From positions 28,866 through 92,865 of the forward strand of contig JBIOUX010000208.1 in the NCBI GenBank assembly GCA_044867425.1: a DNA stretch of 64,000 nt, written 5' to 3'. The notes beneath the pieces are model-generated. The model searched no databases. It saw nothing but the letters and a program-made list of their open reading frames with translations, and was not told the DNA's origin. Shown here piece by piece: positions 53,911 through 61,771 of this stretch. Each line of letters begins with the position of its first letter. The first letter of the stretch is position 1. The stretch comes from CAWBJP01 sp044867425. Its GTDB lineage: Bacteria; Actinomycetota; Acidimicrobiia; IMCC26256; BP-133. Both the position numbers and the translations under genes were made by a program.

Positions 53911-54723
53911 ATGCCGACCATGGGGCGCGTGCGGGTGGTGACCGACGGGGGAGCGGATCTCCCCGGGGCGGTAGCCGAGCAGTCGGGCATCGAGGTCGTC
54001 ACCGGGGCGACTCACTTTGGCGAGGCCTCGTTTACCGGGGGCGCCGACGACTTCTGGCGTGCGCTCCGCGGCGCGGACGCTCCTCCGTCGACGTCTCCTC
54101 CCACCGCCGACGCGCTGGCGGCGGCCTATGGCGGTGACGAGCCGGTCTGCGCCGTGCACGTGTCGGGAGAGCTCAGCGCCACCGTCGACCACGCCAAGGC
54201 GGCGGCCGCCGGGAGCGCCTACGTCCACGTGGTCGACTCCCGCTCCATCAGCGTGGGCACCGCGCTCGTCGCCCTGGGAGTAGCCGAAGCCGACGTCGAC
54301 GGCGGCTTGGACCAGTTCAAGGCACGGGCCCGGCGTCTCGTCGACCGCGTCCACCTCTACGCCCTCATCGACGACCCCGGTTACCTGCTGCGGGGGGACC
54401 GGGCCGGGCTGATCGAAGGCCTTCCGGCGCGGCGCCATGAGCGCCTGGTCGTCGCCGTCAAGGGCCATGTCATCCCCCTCGGCCATGAGAAGGACCGCCG
54501 CCGAGCGGTCCGGGAGCTGCTGGCCCACCTGCAGCGCGCCGCGCCTCACGGTGCGGCACGCTGGGCCCTCGCCCACGGCGACGCCTCCGACGCGGCCGAC
54601 GTCGCCGCCGATGTGGAGGTGATGCTGGGCTCCAAGCCTCGCTTCATCGTTCCGCTCGGACCTACCGTCGGGACCCACGCCGGCCCCGCCGCCCTCGTGG
54701 TCGGCTTCCTGGACCCCGGCTGA
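53911..54723 (+). CDS. DegV-family protein
   Basis: 270 residues from ATG 53911 (ATG 53920 also possible). N-terminal VRVVTDGGADLPGAVAEQSGIEVV matches the DegV start, and VHVSGELSATVDHAKAA and VVDSRSISVG fit the fatty-acid-binding groove; the second half has GRARRLVDRVHLYALIDDPGYLLRGDR-like order. DegV proteins hand fatty acids to kinases in Gram-positive bacteria. It has no riboswitch of its own, is divergent from riboswitch 2 and ends 45 bp before riboswitch 3. Membrane-lipid maintenance may be the thread with the GTPase gene. Confidence 0.82.
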   Translation: MPTMGRVRVVTDGGADLPGAVAEQSGIEVVTGATHFGEASFTGGADDFWRALRGADAPPSTSPPTADALAAAYGGDEPVCAVHVSGELSATVDHAKAAAAGSAYVHVVDSRSISVGTALVALGVAEADVDGGLDQFKARARRLVDRVHLYALIDDPGYLLRGDRAGLIEGLPARRHERLVVAVKGHVIPLGHEKDRRRAVRELLAHLQRAAPHGAARWALAHGDASDAADVAADVEVMLGSKPRFIVPLGPTVGTHAGPAALVVGFLDPG

Positions 54724-54768
54724 CCCGACCTCGTCTGGACTGTCCCCCGGCAGCGGTATCGTGAAGCC

Positions 54769-54818
54769 GGCGATGGGGCTCGCCTCAACCGCCGGAGCCC
54801 GGCTGACAGTCCCTACGG
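54769..54818 (+). promoter_or_regulatory. Fluoride riboswitch 3, upstream of an 88-residue orphan
   Basis: P1 GGCG/CGCC around ATGGGGCT, then TCAACC, P2 GCCGG-AGC-CCGGC and the 3' block CTGACAGTCCCTACGG. The loop GGGGCT pairs fully with AGTCCC (one G-U), the expected pseudoknot. TACGGA (54814-54819) is complementary to TCCGTA (54839-54844), which includes the first base of the start codon, so translation control is likely. TATCGT six to seven bases before P1 may be the -10. Confidence 0.9.
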
Positions 54819-54843
54819 AACCACCGCAGCGCGAGGAGTCCGT

Positions 54844-55110
54844 ATGGGCATGGGCGAGACGACACCCGACGAGCGGCTCGATGTGTTGTTGGCGCGCTGC
54901 CGGGCGCTGGCAGAGGGTCCGCTCGAGGGGATCGAGGACGCCGGCAAGGAGCTTGCCGCCCTCGCCGCGGGGGACCGGCACCTGATGGAGCGGGCCCGCC
55001 GCCACCTCCTGGCTTCGCCGGAGGCCTCCCCTGGGGACCGCACCCTCATCCAGATGCTCGCGTTGTGGCGGCGTGCCTTCGAACTCGGCACCTGGGACTG
55101 GGCGGAATGA
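54844..55110 (+). CDS. Small orphan protein under fluoride riboswitch
   Basis: 88 residues from ATG 54844 with GCGAGGAG upstream. Mostly helical, acidic, soluble: DERLDVLLARCRALAEGPLEGIEDAGKELAALAAGDRHLMERARRHL (first 20 residues shown are about 9-28), ending FELGTWDWAE. One Cys. I recognise no family. It is the only intact gene after riboswitch 3; a decayed selD follows. A fluoride-induced small protein could act as a regulator or as a protective partner of an enzyme; nothing in the sequence decides. Confidence 0.72.
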   Translation: MGMGETTPDERLDVLLARCRALAEGPLEGIEDAGKELAALAAGDRHLMERARRHLLASPEASPGDRTLIQMLALWRRAFELGTWDWAE

Positions 55111-55113
55111 CGC

Positions 55114-55310
55114 GGTGGCCACGGTACCGAGGTGCTGGCCGAGGTGCTCAGGGGCGCGGCAGGGTGGGCCTCGACACCGGCGACGACGCCGCCGTTTGGC
55201 GCCTGAGACGGCGGCGGCCCGAGCCCTGCAGGCCGGGGCGACGGGAGGCACCGACGTGACCGGCTTCGGCCTCCTCGGGCACCTGCGCCGGAGGGGCTTC
55301 CCGGTGTCCG
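55114..55310 (+). pseudogene. selD: Decayed selD (selenophosphate synthetase) remnant
   Basis: Short pieces of SelD appear in different frames and in the right order: EVLAEVLRG (about 55129-55155), VGLDTGDDAAVWRL (about 55163-55205) and AARALQAGATGGTDVTGF followed by GLLGHL (about 55212-55285). The last is the very conserved SelD block; most of the roughly 330-residue enzyme between the pieces is deleted and the frame shifts at least once. No other selenium gene is in the window. The remnant lies between the orphan gene and the convergent DUF190 gene. Confidence 0.75.
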
Positions 55311-55323
55311 CCTCCGAGGTTGG

Positions 55324-55692
55324 CTACGAGGGCACGTCCTCGTCGTCGAGGGCGGGCCGGCGGGTGCCCCGGTAGACACACACCTGCACGTTCTCCAGCG
55401 TCACCAGCCCCTCCGTGATCATCTCGTCGATCACGGGCAGGAAGGCGGCGATGCGGTCCTCCCGGTCGACGATCTCGATGAGGACGGGCAGGTCCTCCGA
55501 CAGGCGCAGGATCCGGGTGGTGTGCAAGGTGGAGGAGGCGCCGAACCCCTCGATCCCCCGCAACACGGTGGCTCCCGCCAGGCCCTCCTCCCGGGCCCGT
55601 TCCACGATCGCCTCGGCCAGGGACCGATGCCCGAAGCGGTCCGACTCCCCGAGGAAGATCCGTAGCAGCTTGCCCGAGCCCTCCAGCCGCAT
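55324..55692 (-). CDS. DUF190 family protein
   Basis: 122 residues from ATG 55692. LLRIFLGESDRFGHRSLAEAIVERAREEGLAGATVLRGIEGFGA is the DUF190 pattern (first 20 residues at about 9-28); the fold is ferredoxin-like and related to PII signal proteins. Genes of this family are often found with crcB, and a second copy lies between the two crcB genes here. Probably a small soluble, ligand-sensing partner of the fluoride channel. Last gene of the crcB operon, 27 bp after eno. Confidence 0.85.
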   Translation of the reverse strand: MRLEGSGKLLRIFLGESDRFGHRSLAEAIVERAREEGLAGATVLRGIEGFGASSTLHTTRILRLSEDLPVLIEIVDREDRIAAFLPVIDEMITEGLVTLENVQVCVYRGTRRPALDDEDVPS

Positions 55693-55719
55693 CCGTCCTC
55701 CTCTTCCTCGACCCCGATG

Positions 55720-57000
55720 CTAAGCGGGTGCCGCCACGGCGAGGCCGTAGGGCGTCCCGGGTAGCTCCGCTTCGATCTCGATCAGCCGGTTGTACTTGGC
55801 CACCCGCTCGCCCCGGGCCGGGGCACCGGCCTTGATCTGCCCGCAGCCGGTGGCGACTGCCAGGTCGGCGATGAACGGGTCGGTCGTCTCCCCCGAACGG
55901 TGCGAGACCATCTGGGCCCAGCCGCCCCGCCGGCAGGCGGCCATGGCCTCGAGGGTCTCGCTCACCGTCCCGACCTGGTTGACCCTGATGAGGGCGGCGG
56001 TGGCCCACCTCGCCTCCACGCCGGCCGCGATACGCCGCGGGTCGGTGACGAGCAGGTCGTCACCGACGATCTGCACCCGGTCGCCCAAGGCGGCGGTGAG
56101 CTCGATCCAGCCGGCCTCGTCGTCCTCGGCCAGGCCGTCCTCGATCGACCAGACGGGGTAGCGGGCGACGAGGGCGGCATAGAGCTCCACGAGCTGGGAG
56201 GACGAGAGCGACTCGCCGGCCACCCGGTACGAGCCGTCCGGGGCTCGGAAACCGGAGGCGGCCGGGTCGAGGGCGATGGCGATGCCGTCGGGGCCCGGCC
56301 GGTAGCCGGCGGCTTCGATGGCCGCTACCAGGAGGTCGAGGGCGTCTTGGGGGCGGGCCAGCTCGGGGGCGAAACCGCCCTCGTCACCGAGGCCCGTGGA
56401 GCGGCCGGCGTCGTGGAGGAGCCGGCGCAGCGCCGAGTAGGTCTCGGCCCCGGCCCGCACCGCCTCCGAGACGCTCGGCGCGCCGAGGGGGGCGAGCATG
56501 AACTCCTGGAATTCGAGCCGGTTCTGAGCATGGGCGCCGCCGTTGATCACGTTGAAGTGGGGGACGGGGAGGCGGGGCATGATCTCCTCCGGGGCGAGGA
56601 AGCGATAGAGAGGAAGCCCGTTGGCGGCGGCCAGCGCCCGGGCGGCCGCCATCGAGGTGCCGACGATGGCGTTGGCGCCCAGGCGGCTCTTGTTGGCCGT
56701 GCCGTCCAGCTCGATGAGGGCCTGGTCGATGTCGGCCAGGGACTCCCAGGCTCGGGCGACCAGCGCAGTGGCGATCTCTCCTTCGACGCTGGCCACCGCC
56801 CGCCCGACGCCGGCGCCCGCGTAGCGGGTGTCGTCGCCGTCGCGCAGCTCGACCGCCTCCCGGCTCCCGGTGGAGGCACCCGAGGGAACACCGGCCGATC
56901 CGGTGGGGCCGCCCTCCAACGCCAGGTGGACGGCCAGCGTGGGGCGTCCCCGGGAGTCGAGGATATCCCGGGCCCGCACCCAGGCGATGCGGTGGCTCAT
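55720..57000 (-). CDS. eno: Enolase in the fluoride operon
   Basis: 426 residues, normal length, ATG 57000 overlapping the previous stop (ATGA). It has the enolase signature: ILDSRGRPTL at the start, GAHAQNRLEFQEFM, metal ligands around SIEDGLAEDD and VGDDLLVT, and SHRSGETTD. Enolase converts 2-phosphoglycerate to phosphoenolpyruvate and is a classic target of fluoride (with Mg and phosphate). A second, inducible enolase would top up glycolysis during fluoride stress; eno is a known member of fluoride-riboswitch regulons. Whether the genome has another eno cannot be seen. Confidence 0.95.
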   Translation of the reverse strand: MSHRIAWVRARDILDSRGRPTLAVHLALEGGPTGSAGVPSGASTGSREAVELRDGDDTRYAGAGVGRAVASVEGEIATALVARAWESLADIDQALIELDGTANKSRLGANAIVGTSMAAARALAAANGLPLYRFLAPEEIMPRLPVPHFNVINGGAHAQNRLEFQEFMLAPLGAPSVSEAVRAGAETYSALRRLLHDAGRSTGLGDEGGFAPELARPQDALDLLVAAIEAAGYRPGPDGIAIALDPAASGFRAPDGSYRVAGESLSSSQLVELYAALVARYPVWSIEDGLAEDDEAGWIELTAALGDRVQIVGDDLLVTDPRRIAAGVEARWATAALIRVNQVGTVSETLEAMAACRRGGWAQMVSHRSGETTDPFIADLAVATGCGQIKAGAPARGERVAKYNRLIEIEAELPGTPYGLAVAAPA

Positions 57001-57611
57001 CGCGCCACCTCTCCTGTTCCGGGGCGGTGGCCGTCGCCGGGGACGCCGTCCACCACCGGTGCCAGCCACCCGGATGGGGTGTGTTCCAGGCGGTTCCAGC
57101 AGCCGGTGCGTTGGGGAATGGCCCCGGGGTCGTCCGGCAGGTCGGGGACGAGGCGGGCGAGGGCCACCTGGTTGACCACCTCGTGAGCGACCACCGCCCC
57201 GGGAGCGGAACCGAGATGGGTGGCGAGGCGGCGGAACGCGCCGGTCACCCGCTCGGCGAAGGCGTCGAGCGCCTCGATGTCGGGGGCGGCGTCGATACTG
57301 TCCCAGCGGTCCTCGACGTCGGCCCGGGAGCGTCCCGCCCAGGGCCCGTAGTCCCGGTCGATGAGGTCCTTGTCGACCTGGAGGGGCGCCCCGGTGCCGC
57401 GGGCGATGGGCGCCGCGGTCTCGACGGCCCGCATCAGGGGGCTCACCACCACGACGGCCAGCGGCACCCCGGTGAAGAGCTCCCCCAGCCGTTCGGCCTC
57501 GCTGCGGCCGACCTCGTCGAGGGGGACGTCGAGGTGGCCCCGCAACAGCCCGGCGGCGTTGAGTCCGGTGCGTCCGTGGCGGACGAGGTAGATGACCTTG
57601 ACGTCAGGCAA
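56997..57611 (-). CDS. Histidine phosphatase (phosphoglycerate-mutase-like)
   Basis: 204 residues from TTG 57611, overlapping the crcB stop by 8 bp. VIYLVRHGRTGLNAAGLLRGHLDVPL carries the phospho-accepting His of the RHG motif (first 20 residues at about 6-25), SPLMRAVETA the conserved Arg, and VVAHEVVNQVALA the second His. Family members are phosphoglycerate mutases or phosphatases of small substrates; adjacency to eno suggests action on phosphoglycerate or related glycolytic compounds. C-terminal tail is Gly/Pro-rich. Confidence 0.88.
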   Translation of the reverse strand: MPDVKVIYLVRHGRTGLNAAGLLRGHLDVPLDEVGRSEAERLGELFTGVPLAVVVVSPLMRAVETAAPIARGTGAPLQVDKDLIDRDYGPWAGRSRADVEDRWDSIDAAPDIEALDAFAERVTGAFRRLATHLGSAPGAVVAHEVVNQVALARLVPDLPDDPGAIPQRTGCWNRLEHTPSGWLAPVVDGVPGDGHRPGTGEVAR

Positions 57612-57972
57612 CGGTGGCGACCCCCAATCCCAGGGCGGCGGCGAGGAGACCCACGGCCAGGCCGGCCAGGGCGTTGAGGGCTGCTTCTCTGATGGAGCCG
57701 TCCTCGATGAGGCGGACCGTCTCGTAGGAGAAGGTGGAGAACGTCGTGTAGGCCCCGCCGAAGCCGCTGCCGAGGACGGCCTGGGGGACGGGGCCGAGGC
57801 CGCGGTGGAGGGCGAGGCCGGTGAGCAGGCCGAGGAGGAACGACCCGGTCACGTTGACGACGAACGTGCCCCAGGGGAAGACCCCCCGGGCCCGGGACTG
57901 GACGATGCCGTCCACCAGGTAGCGGGCGGGAGCCCCGACGGCGCCGGCGAGGGCCACCCCGAGGATCAGCAT
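57604..57972 (-). CDS. crcB: Fluoride channel subunit CrcB/Fluc (second copy)
   Basis: 122 residues, ATG 57972 overlapping the DUF190 stop (TGATG). Four membrane helices; Fluc marks GAVGAPARYLVDG, FPWGTFVVNVTGSFLLGLL and FGGAYTTFSTFSYE, the last holding the Phe and Thr/Ser residues that line the pore. Fluc channels are antiparallel dimers that let F- leave the cell. Two unequal crcB genes in one operon suggest a heterodimer of fixed topology, as in Bacillus. Normal length. Confidence 0.94.
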   Translation of the reverse strand: MLILGVALAGAVGAPARYLVDGIVQSRARGVFPWGTFVVNVTGSFLLGLLTGLALHRGLGPVPQAVLGSGFGGAYTTFSTFSYETVRLIEDGSIREAALNALAGLAVGLLAAALGLGVATVA

Positions 57973-58310
57973 CAGCCGGACCGGCCCCGGTAGACGATGA
58001 CCTGCAGGCGCTCCCGGACCACCAGACCGTCGGTCACCAGTTCCTCCACGACGGGAAGGAAGGCGCCGATCCGGGTGGCGTCGTCGACGATGACGACGGC
58101 CACGGGCGCGTCTTCGGACAGGGAGAGGGCGTGGACCCGCCGGAGGTGGGCCGAGGCGCCGAAACCCTCGACGCCGCGCAGCACCGTGGCCCCCGCCAGT
58201 CCCGCTTCCCGGGCCCGCTCCACGATCTCGGTGTAGACGGGCCGGTGGCCGTGCTGGTCGGTCTCCCCCACGAAGATCGTGAGCATCTCGCCCCAGCCCT
58301 CCAACCTCAT
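57972..58310 (-). CDS. DUF190 family protein between crcB genes
   Basis: 112 residues, ATG 58310 overlapping the stop of the first crcB (ATGA) and with its own stop overlapping the second crcB. MLTIFVGETDQHGHRPVYTEIVERAREAGLAGATVLRGVEGFGA aligns with the DUF190 protein at 55324 (first 20 residues at about 9-28). Tight coupling on both sides argues that it works with the channel, perhaps as a PII-like sensor or plug. No experimental role is known to me. Confidence 0.88.
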   Translation of the reverse strand: MRLEGWGEMLTIFVGETDQHGHRPVYTEIVERAREAGLAGATVLRGVEGFGASAHLRRVHALSLSEDAPVAVVIVDDATRIGAFLPVVEELVTDGLVVRERLQVIVYRGRSG

Positions 58311-58912
58311 CGCCGGCGACCTCCTCCGCCGGGCCACGTCCGGGCGACGGCGACGCCGGCGTACACGGCCACAAGACCGGAACCGAGGCTGGCGGCGACG
58401 TACGCCAGAGCGATGTGGGGTTGGCCGCCGGAGACGAGCCGGTCCGCCTCGACGCCGAAGGTCGAGAACGTGGTGTAGGCCCCCAGGAACCCGATGGCGG
58501 CGAAAGACCGGACGAAGCGGGTGGGTGGCCAGCGCTCGACGATCAGGGTGAGGAGCACACCAAGGGCGAAGGACCCCGACACGTTGATCCAGAACGTCGT
58601 CCACGGAAACGAGCCCGGACCCACGGGGACGGCCCGGGAGACCAGGTACCGGGCCGGTGTCCCCAGCGCACCGCCGGCGGCGACCGCGGCCAGGGTCGCC
58701 GGGCGGACCCGGGCCCGCAGGGGCCGGCGGCGCCTGGCGAGGACGTCGGCCCCGTCGGCGGCGGCGGGACCGAGGGCTGGCTGCTCGCCGGGGGCCGCCG
58801 GTGCGTTCCGCGCCGCCCCGTTGGTCACCGCCGGTCGCCGGCCGGGGACGGGGAGCCCGAGGCGGAGCCGGCGTCTCGCGGTCATCCTCGCCGTTTCCGT
58901 TCGATCCGCCAC
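58307..58912 (-). CDS. crcB: Fluoride channel subunit CrcB/Fluc with N-terminal extension
   Basis: 201 residues from GTG 58912; GAGGAGGCGCG precedes it, and longer in-frame starts run into the riboswitch. The Fluc core (about 75-195) has GGALGTPARYLVS, FPWTTFWINVSGSFALGVLL and FLGAYTTFSTFGVE. About 70 N-terminal residues are Arg/Pro/Ala-rich (MTARRRLRLGLPVPG...) and unusual for the family; the positive charge may fix the membrane orientation, opposite to the short partner subunit. First gene behind riboswitch 4. Confidence 0.93.
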   Translation of the reverse strand: MADRTETARMTARRRLRLGLPVPGRRPAVTNGAARNAPAAPGEQPALGPAAADGADVLARRRRPLRARVRPATLAAVAAGGALGTPARYLVSRAVPVGPGSFPWTTFWINVSGSFALGVLLTLIVERWPPTRFVRSFAAIGFLGAYTTFSTFGVEADRLVSGGQPHIALAYVAASLGSGLVAVYAGVAVARTWPGGGGRRR

Positions 58913-58949
58913 CGCGCCTCCTCGCCGCTGACTGCTCGCTGCCACGCAG

Positions 58950-59003
58950 CGCTAGAAGCCATCAGCGCCCGGGGGCGCGGTTCAGGGCGAGCTTCATCGC
59001 CGG
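58950..59003 (-). promoter_or_regulatory. Fluoride riboswitch 4, upstream of the crcB-eno operon
   Basis: Minus strand: P1 GGCG/CGCC around ATGAAGCT, then CTGAACC, P2 GCGCC/GGCGC and the 3' block CTGATGGCTTCTAGC, nearly identical to the published fluoride aptamer. The loop GAAGCT pairs with GGCTTC. GCTTCT can alternatively pair with the SD region AGGAGGC of crcB. It begins only four bases after the stop of the upstream gene, with TACCCT as a possible -10 inside that gene's end. Confidence 0.94.
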
Positions 59004-59007
59004 AGTC

Positions 59008-59631
59008 TCAGGGTAGCCCGCGTTCATCTCCGCCTCGGGAAACGACGGAAGGCGATGCGCGCAGCCGCCAGGCCAGCGCGGCGAGGAGGGCGGAGGCGGC
59101 GACCGCACCGGCAGCAGACATCATCTCGCCTGAAAGGCCCATGCCGGAGGACCGCCCTCCGGTGGCCAGGACGACCAGGCCCAGGGCGGCCGAGCCGGCG
59201 ACGTGCGCGCCGAGCAGGAGCCAACGTCGCCGGTGTCCCCCGGGTGCCTCCCGCAGCGGGCAGCGCAGCTCGAAGGACCAGGAGCCGAGCTCGGCCACGA
59301 CGAGCAGCCCCGACCCGAACAGGGCGGCTCCGGCGTCGACCCGCTGACCGATCCTCGACAGCATGTACGCCACGCCCAGCAGGACCACGCCGACGACGAT
59401 GCCGCTGATGCGCCCCCGAGCCAGCGCCACACCGACGAACGCTACAGCGACAACTCCGAGGGCGCCGAGGGCGCCGGGAGCGTGGGCAGTGGTGGCGACC
59501 ACCCAGCCGGCCAGGGCACTGGCCGCTCCGGCGCTGGCGACGCCGCGCGTCAGCCGGCCGGTTGACCGGCCCGGCGCCGGAATCTGCCCACCTCCTCCAA
59601 CGTTTCGGCCAGGGCCATGTCCTCCCGCCAT
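59008..59631 (-). CDS. Multi-helix membrane protein closing the MoxR operon
   Basis: About 207 residues if ATG 59631 is used, which overlaps the DUF58 gene by 82 bp; a later non-ATG start near 59550 is equally possible. From about residue 30 there are five to six hydrophobic helices (ALAGWVVATTAHAPGALGAL, GIVVGVVLLGVAYMLSRIG, LLLGAHVAGSAALGLVVLA, MSAAGAVAASALLAALAW). No known family. Its stop is directly followed by riboswitch 4, so the MoxR transcript may read into the crcB operon. Confidence 0.65.
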   Translation of the reverse strand: MAGGHGPGRNVGGGGQIPAPGRSTGRLTRGVASAGAASALAGWVVATTAHAPGALGALGVVAVAFVGVALARGRISGIVVGVVLLGVAYMLSRIGQRVDAGAALFGSGLLVVAELGSWSFELRCPLREAPGGHRRRWLLLGAHVAGSAALGLVVLATGGRSSGMGLSGEMMSAAGAVAASALLAALAWRLRASPSVVSRGGDERGLP

Positions 59632-60809
59632 CCCACCACGGCCATCCCCATGGCCCGGAAGCGGGAGCGGGCGATCTCGCGTCGGAGGCACCAGAGCCGG
59701 TGGGCGAGTACGCCGCCCGCTCCTGGTGCCGGCGTCGTCCACGCCTCGGGGGAGACCTCGACGACGGCCACGTCGAACCTGCGGCCGCGCAGGTCGCCGA
59801 GGGCGGCGAGGACGCGCTCGTCCTCCAGCGCCGAGACGGCGAGCACGAGGGCCCGGGGCGGCAGCGTCCTCGCCGGGAGGGTGGCGACCCCCTTCCAGGC
59901 GTAGCTGAACATCGCCTGGGTGGCCAAGAGGGCGTCGAAGACCCGGTAGTGCTGGCGTAGCCCGGTGGCGGGCTCGACCCAGCCGAGCACCCCGCCGAAG
60001 CTCACCAGACCCAGGCGGTCGTGTTCGGCGAGATACGAAGACGCCAGCGAGGCGGCCGCTCGCACCGCGGCGGGCAGCGCCTCATCGGAGAAGGCGTCGA
60101 GGAAGAGGACGACATCGGTGTTGCACTCGGGGTGGCGCTGGTTGACCCACAGCTCGCCCCGCCGGGCGCTGTGGCGCCAGTTCACGTCCCGGGCCCGGTC
60201 ACCGGGGGCGTAGGGCCGGAGGTCGGCGAACTCGATCCCCGCGCTCTTCTGGCGGGCGGCGCGCCGCCCCGAGGAGGCCTGGGTGTGGACCGGGCGGACG
60301 AGGGCGCGGAGGGTGTCGGGGCGGGGATGGACCCGCAGGGTGGATCGGCGGTCCAGCCTCGCTTCGAAGACGAACAGGCCGGCTCGGTCCCGGGCCCGCA
60401 CCACCACGTCGCCGACGGCGTAGTTCCCCCACCGGGGGGCCCGGAGCACGAACCGCTCGGTGTGGTGCGCCCCGTGGGGGAGCGGGAAGGCGCGGGCGTT
60501 GGCTCTACAGACGAGGCCCCGGGGGATCACCAGTCCGACCTCCAGGCGGTCGAAGGTGCCGTCGGACGCCACGTCGACCGCCACGGCCACGTCATCTCCC
60601 TCCAGGACCCGTTCCGACTCCAGGGCCACCGACACCATGAGGGCGCCAGGCGGCGTAGCCCGGGCCAGACCCACGGCCAGGACGAGGGCGAACGGCGCCC
60701 CCAGGGCGACCGGCTCGGCGCGCCCGGCGGCGAGGCCACCGAGGAGGCCGAGAGCGGCCAAGGCGGCGTAGGCGCCGAGCTTGGGCGACGTCGAGGTCCG
60801 CAAGGTCAC
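59550..60809 (-). CDS. DUF58 (von Willebrand-like) membrane protein
   Basis: 419 residues from GTG 60809, overlapping the MoxR stop (GTGA). Two N-terminal helices (about 12-50), a beta-rich part, then the DUF58 core: EFADLRPYAPGDRARDVNWRHSARRGELWVNQ (first 20 residues at about 205-224), followed by a VWA-like fold with VVLFLDAF. DUF58 proteins pair with MoxR ATPases and are linked to envelope maintenance or protein maturation. Cytoplasmic VWA part expected. Confidence 0.88.
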   Translation of the reverse strand: MTLRTSTSPKLGAYAALAALGLLGGLAAGRAEPVALGAPFALVLAVGLARATPPGALMVSVALESERVLEGDDVAVAVDVASDGTFDRLEVGLVIPRGLVCRANARAFPLPHGAHHTERFVLRAPRWGNYAVGDVVVRARDRAGLFVFEARLDRRSTLRVHPRPDTLRALVRPVHTQASSGRRAARQKSAGIEFADLRPYAPGDRARDVNWRHSARRGELWVNQRHPECNTDVVLFLDAFSDEALPAAVRAAASLASSYLAEHDRLGLVSFGGVLGWVEPATGLRQHYRVFDALLATQAMFSYAWKGVATLPARTLPPRALVLAVSALEDERVLAALGDLRGRRFDVAVVEVSPEAWTTPAPGAGGVLAHRLWCLRREIARSRFRAMGMAVVGWREDMALAETLEEVGRFRRRAGQPAG

Positions 60810-61771
60810 GGCGGTGTCACTTCCTGCGCCGATGGGGTGGGCACGGAATCGAGGCATTCGGCGATCACGTCGTCGGCCCGCACCCCCCGAACCCACAGCT
60901 CGGGCCGCAGCGAGAGGCGGTGGGCGAGCGCCGGGCGGGCCACCGCCTTGACGTCTTCGGGGGTGACGAAGTCCCGGCCGGCGAGCGCCGCCCGGGCCCG
61001 GCTGGCCGCCATCAGGGCCAGCGTCCCCCGCGGGCTTGCCCCCACCTGGACCCGGGGCGACGACCGGGTGGCGGCGACCAGGTCGACCATGTAGTAGCCC
61101 ACGCTCTCCGAGACGTGGACGGCTTCGACCGCCTCCTGGAGGGCCACGAGGCCGGGCCCGTCCACCACCGGGCACAGGTTCACGTCGTCCCGGCCTCGCT
61201 CGGCCCGGCGGGCCAGCACCCCCCACTCGTCCTCCCGGGAGGGGTAGCCGACCGCGACGCGCAGCAGGAAGCGGTCGAGCTGGGCCTCGGGAAGCGGGTA
61301 GGTGCCCTCGTACTCGATCGGGTTCTGGGTGGCGAGGACCAGGAACGGCCGGACCAGGGGACGGGTCACGCCATCGACGGTGACCTGGCGCTCCTGCATG
61401 GCCTCCAGCAGCGCCGCCTGGGTCTTGGGCGGGGCCCGGTTGATCTCGTCGCCCAGCACCAGGTTGGCGAAGACCGGCCCGGGCTGAAACCGCGCCTCCC
61501 CGCTCCGGGGGTCGTAGACCGACGACCCCGTGACGTCGGCGGGCATCAGGTCAGGGGTGAACTGGATACGGGCGAAGTCGAGGCGCGCCACCCGGGCGAA
61601 GGAGCGGGCGATCAGGGTCTTGGCCAGGCCCGGGTAGTCCTCGATGAGGACGTGGCCGTTGGCCAGCAGCCCGACGAGGACCAGCTCGAGGACCTCGCGT
61701 TTGCCCACCACCGCCCGCTCCACCTCGTCGAGTACGGCGCTGGCCCGCGCGGCCAACTCGTCCAGGGTCAC
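60806..61771 (-). CDS. MoxR-family AAA+ ATPase
   Basis: 321 residues from GTG 61771, overlapping the previous stop (GTGA). AAA+ marks: a P-loop of the MoxR type EDYPGLAKTLIAR (about 45-57), Walker B LVLGDEINRAPPKTQAALLEAM, sensor 1 VLATQNPIEYEGTYPLPEAQ and the lid PSREDEWGVLARR. MoxR proteins act as chaperones for VWA partners; here the DUF58 protein follows at once. Start at the GTG gives the normal family length. Confidence 0.93.
   Translation of the reverse strand: MTLDELAARASAVLDEVERAVVGKREVLELVLVGLLANGHVLIEDYPGLAKTLIARSFARVARLDFARIQFTPDLMPADVTGSSVYDPRSGEARFQPGPVFANLVLGDEINRAPPKTQAALLEAMQERQVTVDGVTRPLVRPFLVLATQNPIEYEGTYPLPEAQLDRFLLRVAVGYPSREDEWGVLARRAERGRDDVNLCPVVDGPGLVALQEAVEAVHVSESVGYYMVDLVAATRSSPRVQVGASPRGTLALMAASRARAALAGRDFVTPEDVKAVARPALAHRLSLRPELWVRGVRADDVIAECLDSVPTPSAQEVTPP

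Noticed and set aside
53890..53925. GGCGATA at the DegV start as a sixth fluoride aptamer
   Set aside because: No CGCC closing strand at the right distance and no CTGATGG-type 3' block.
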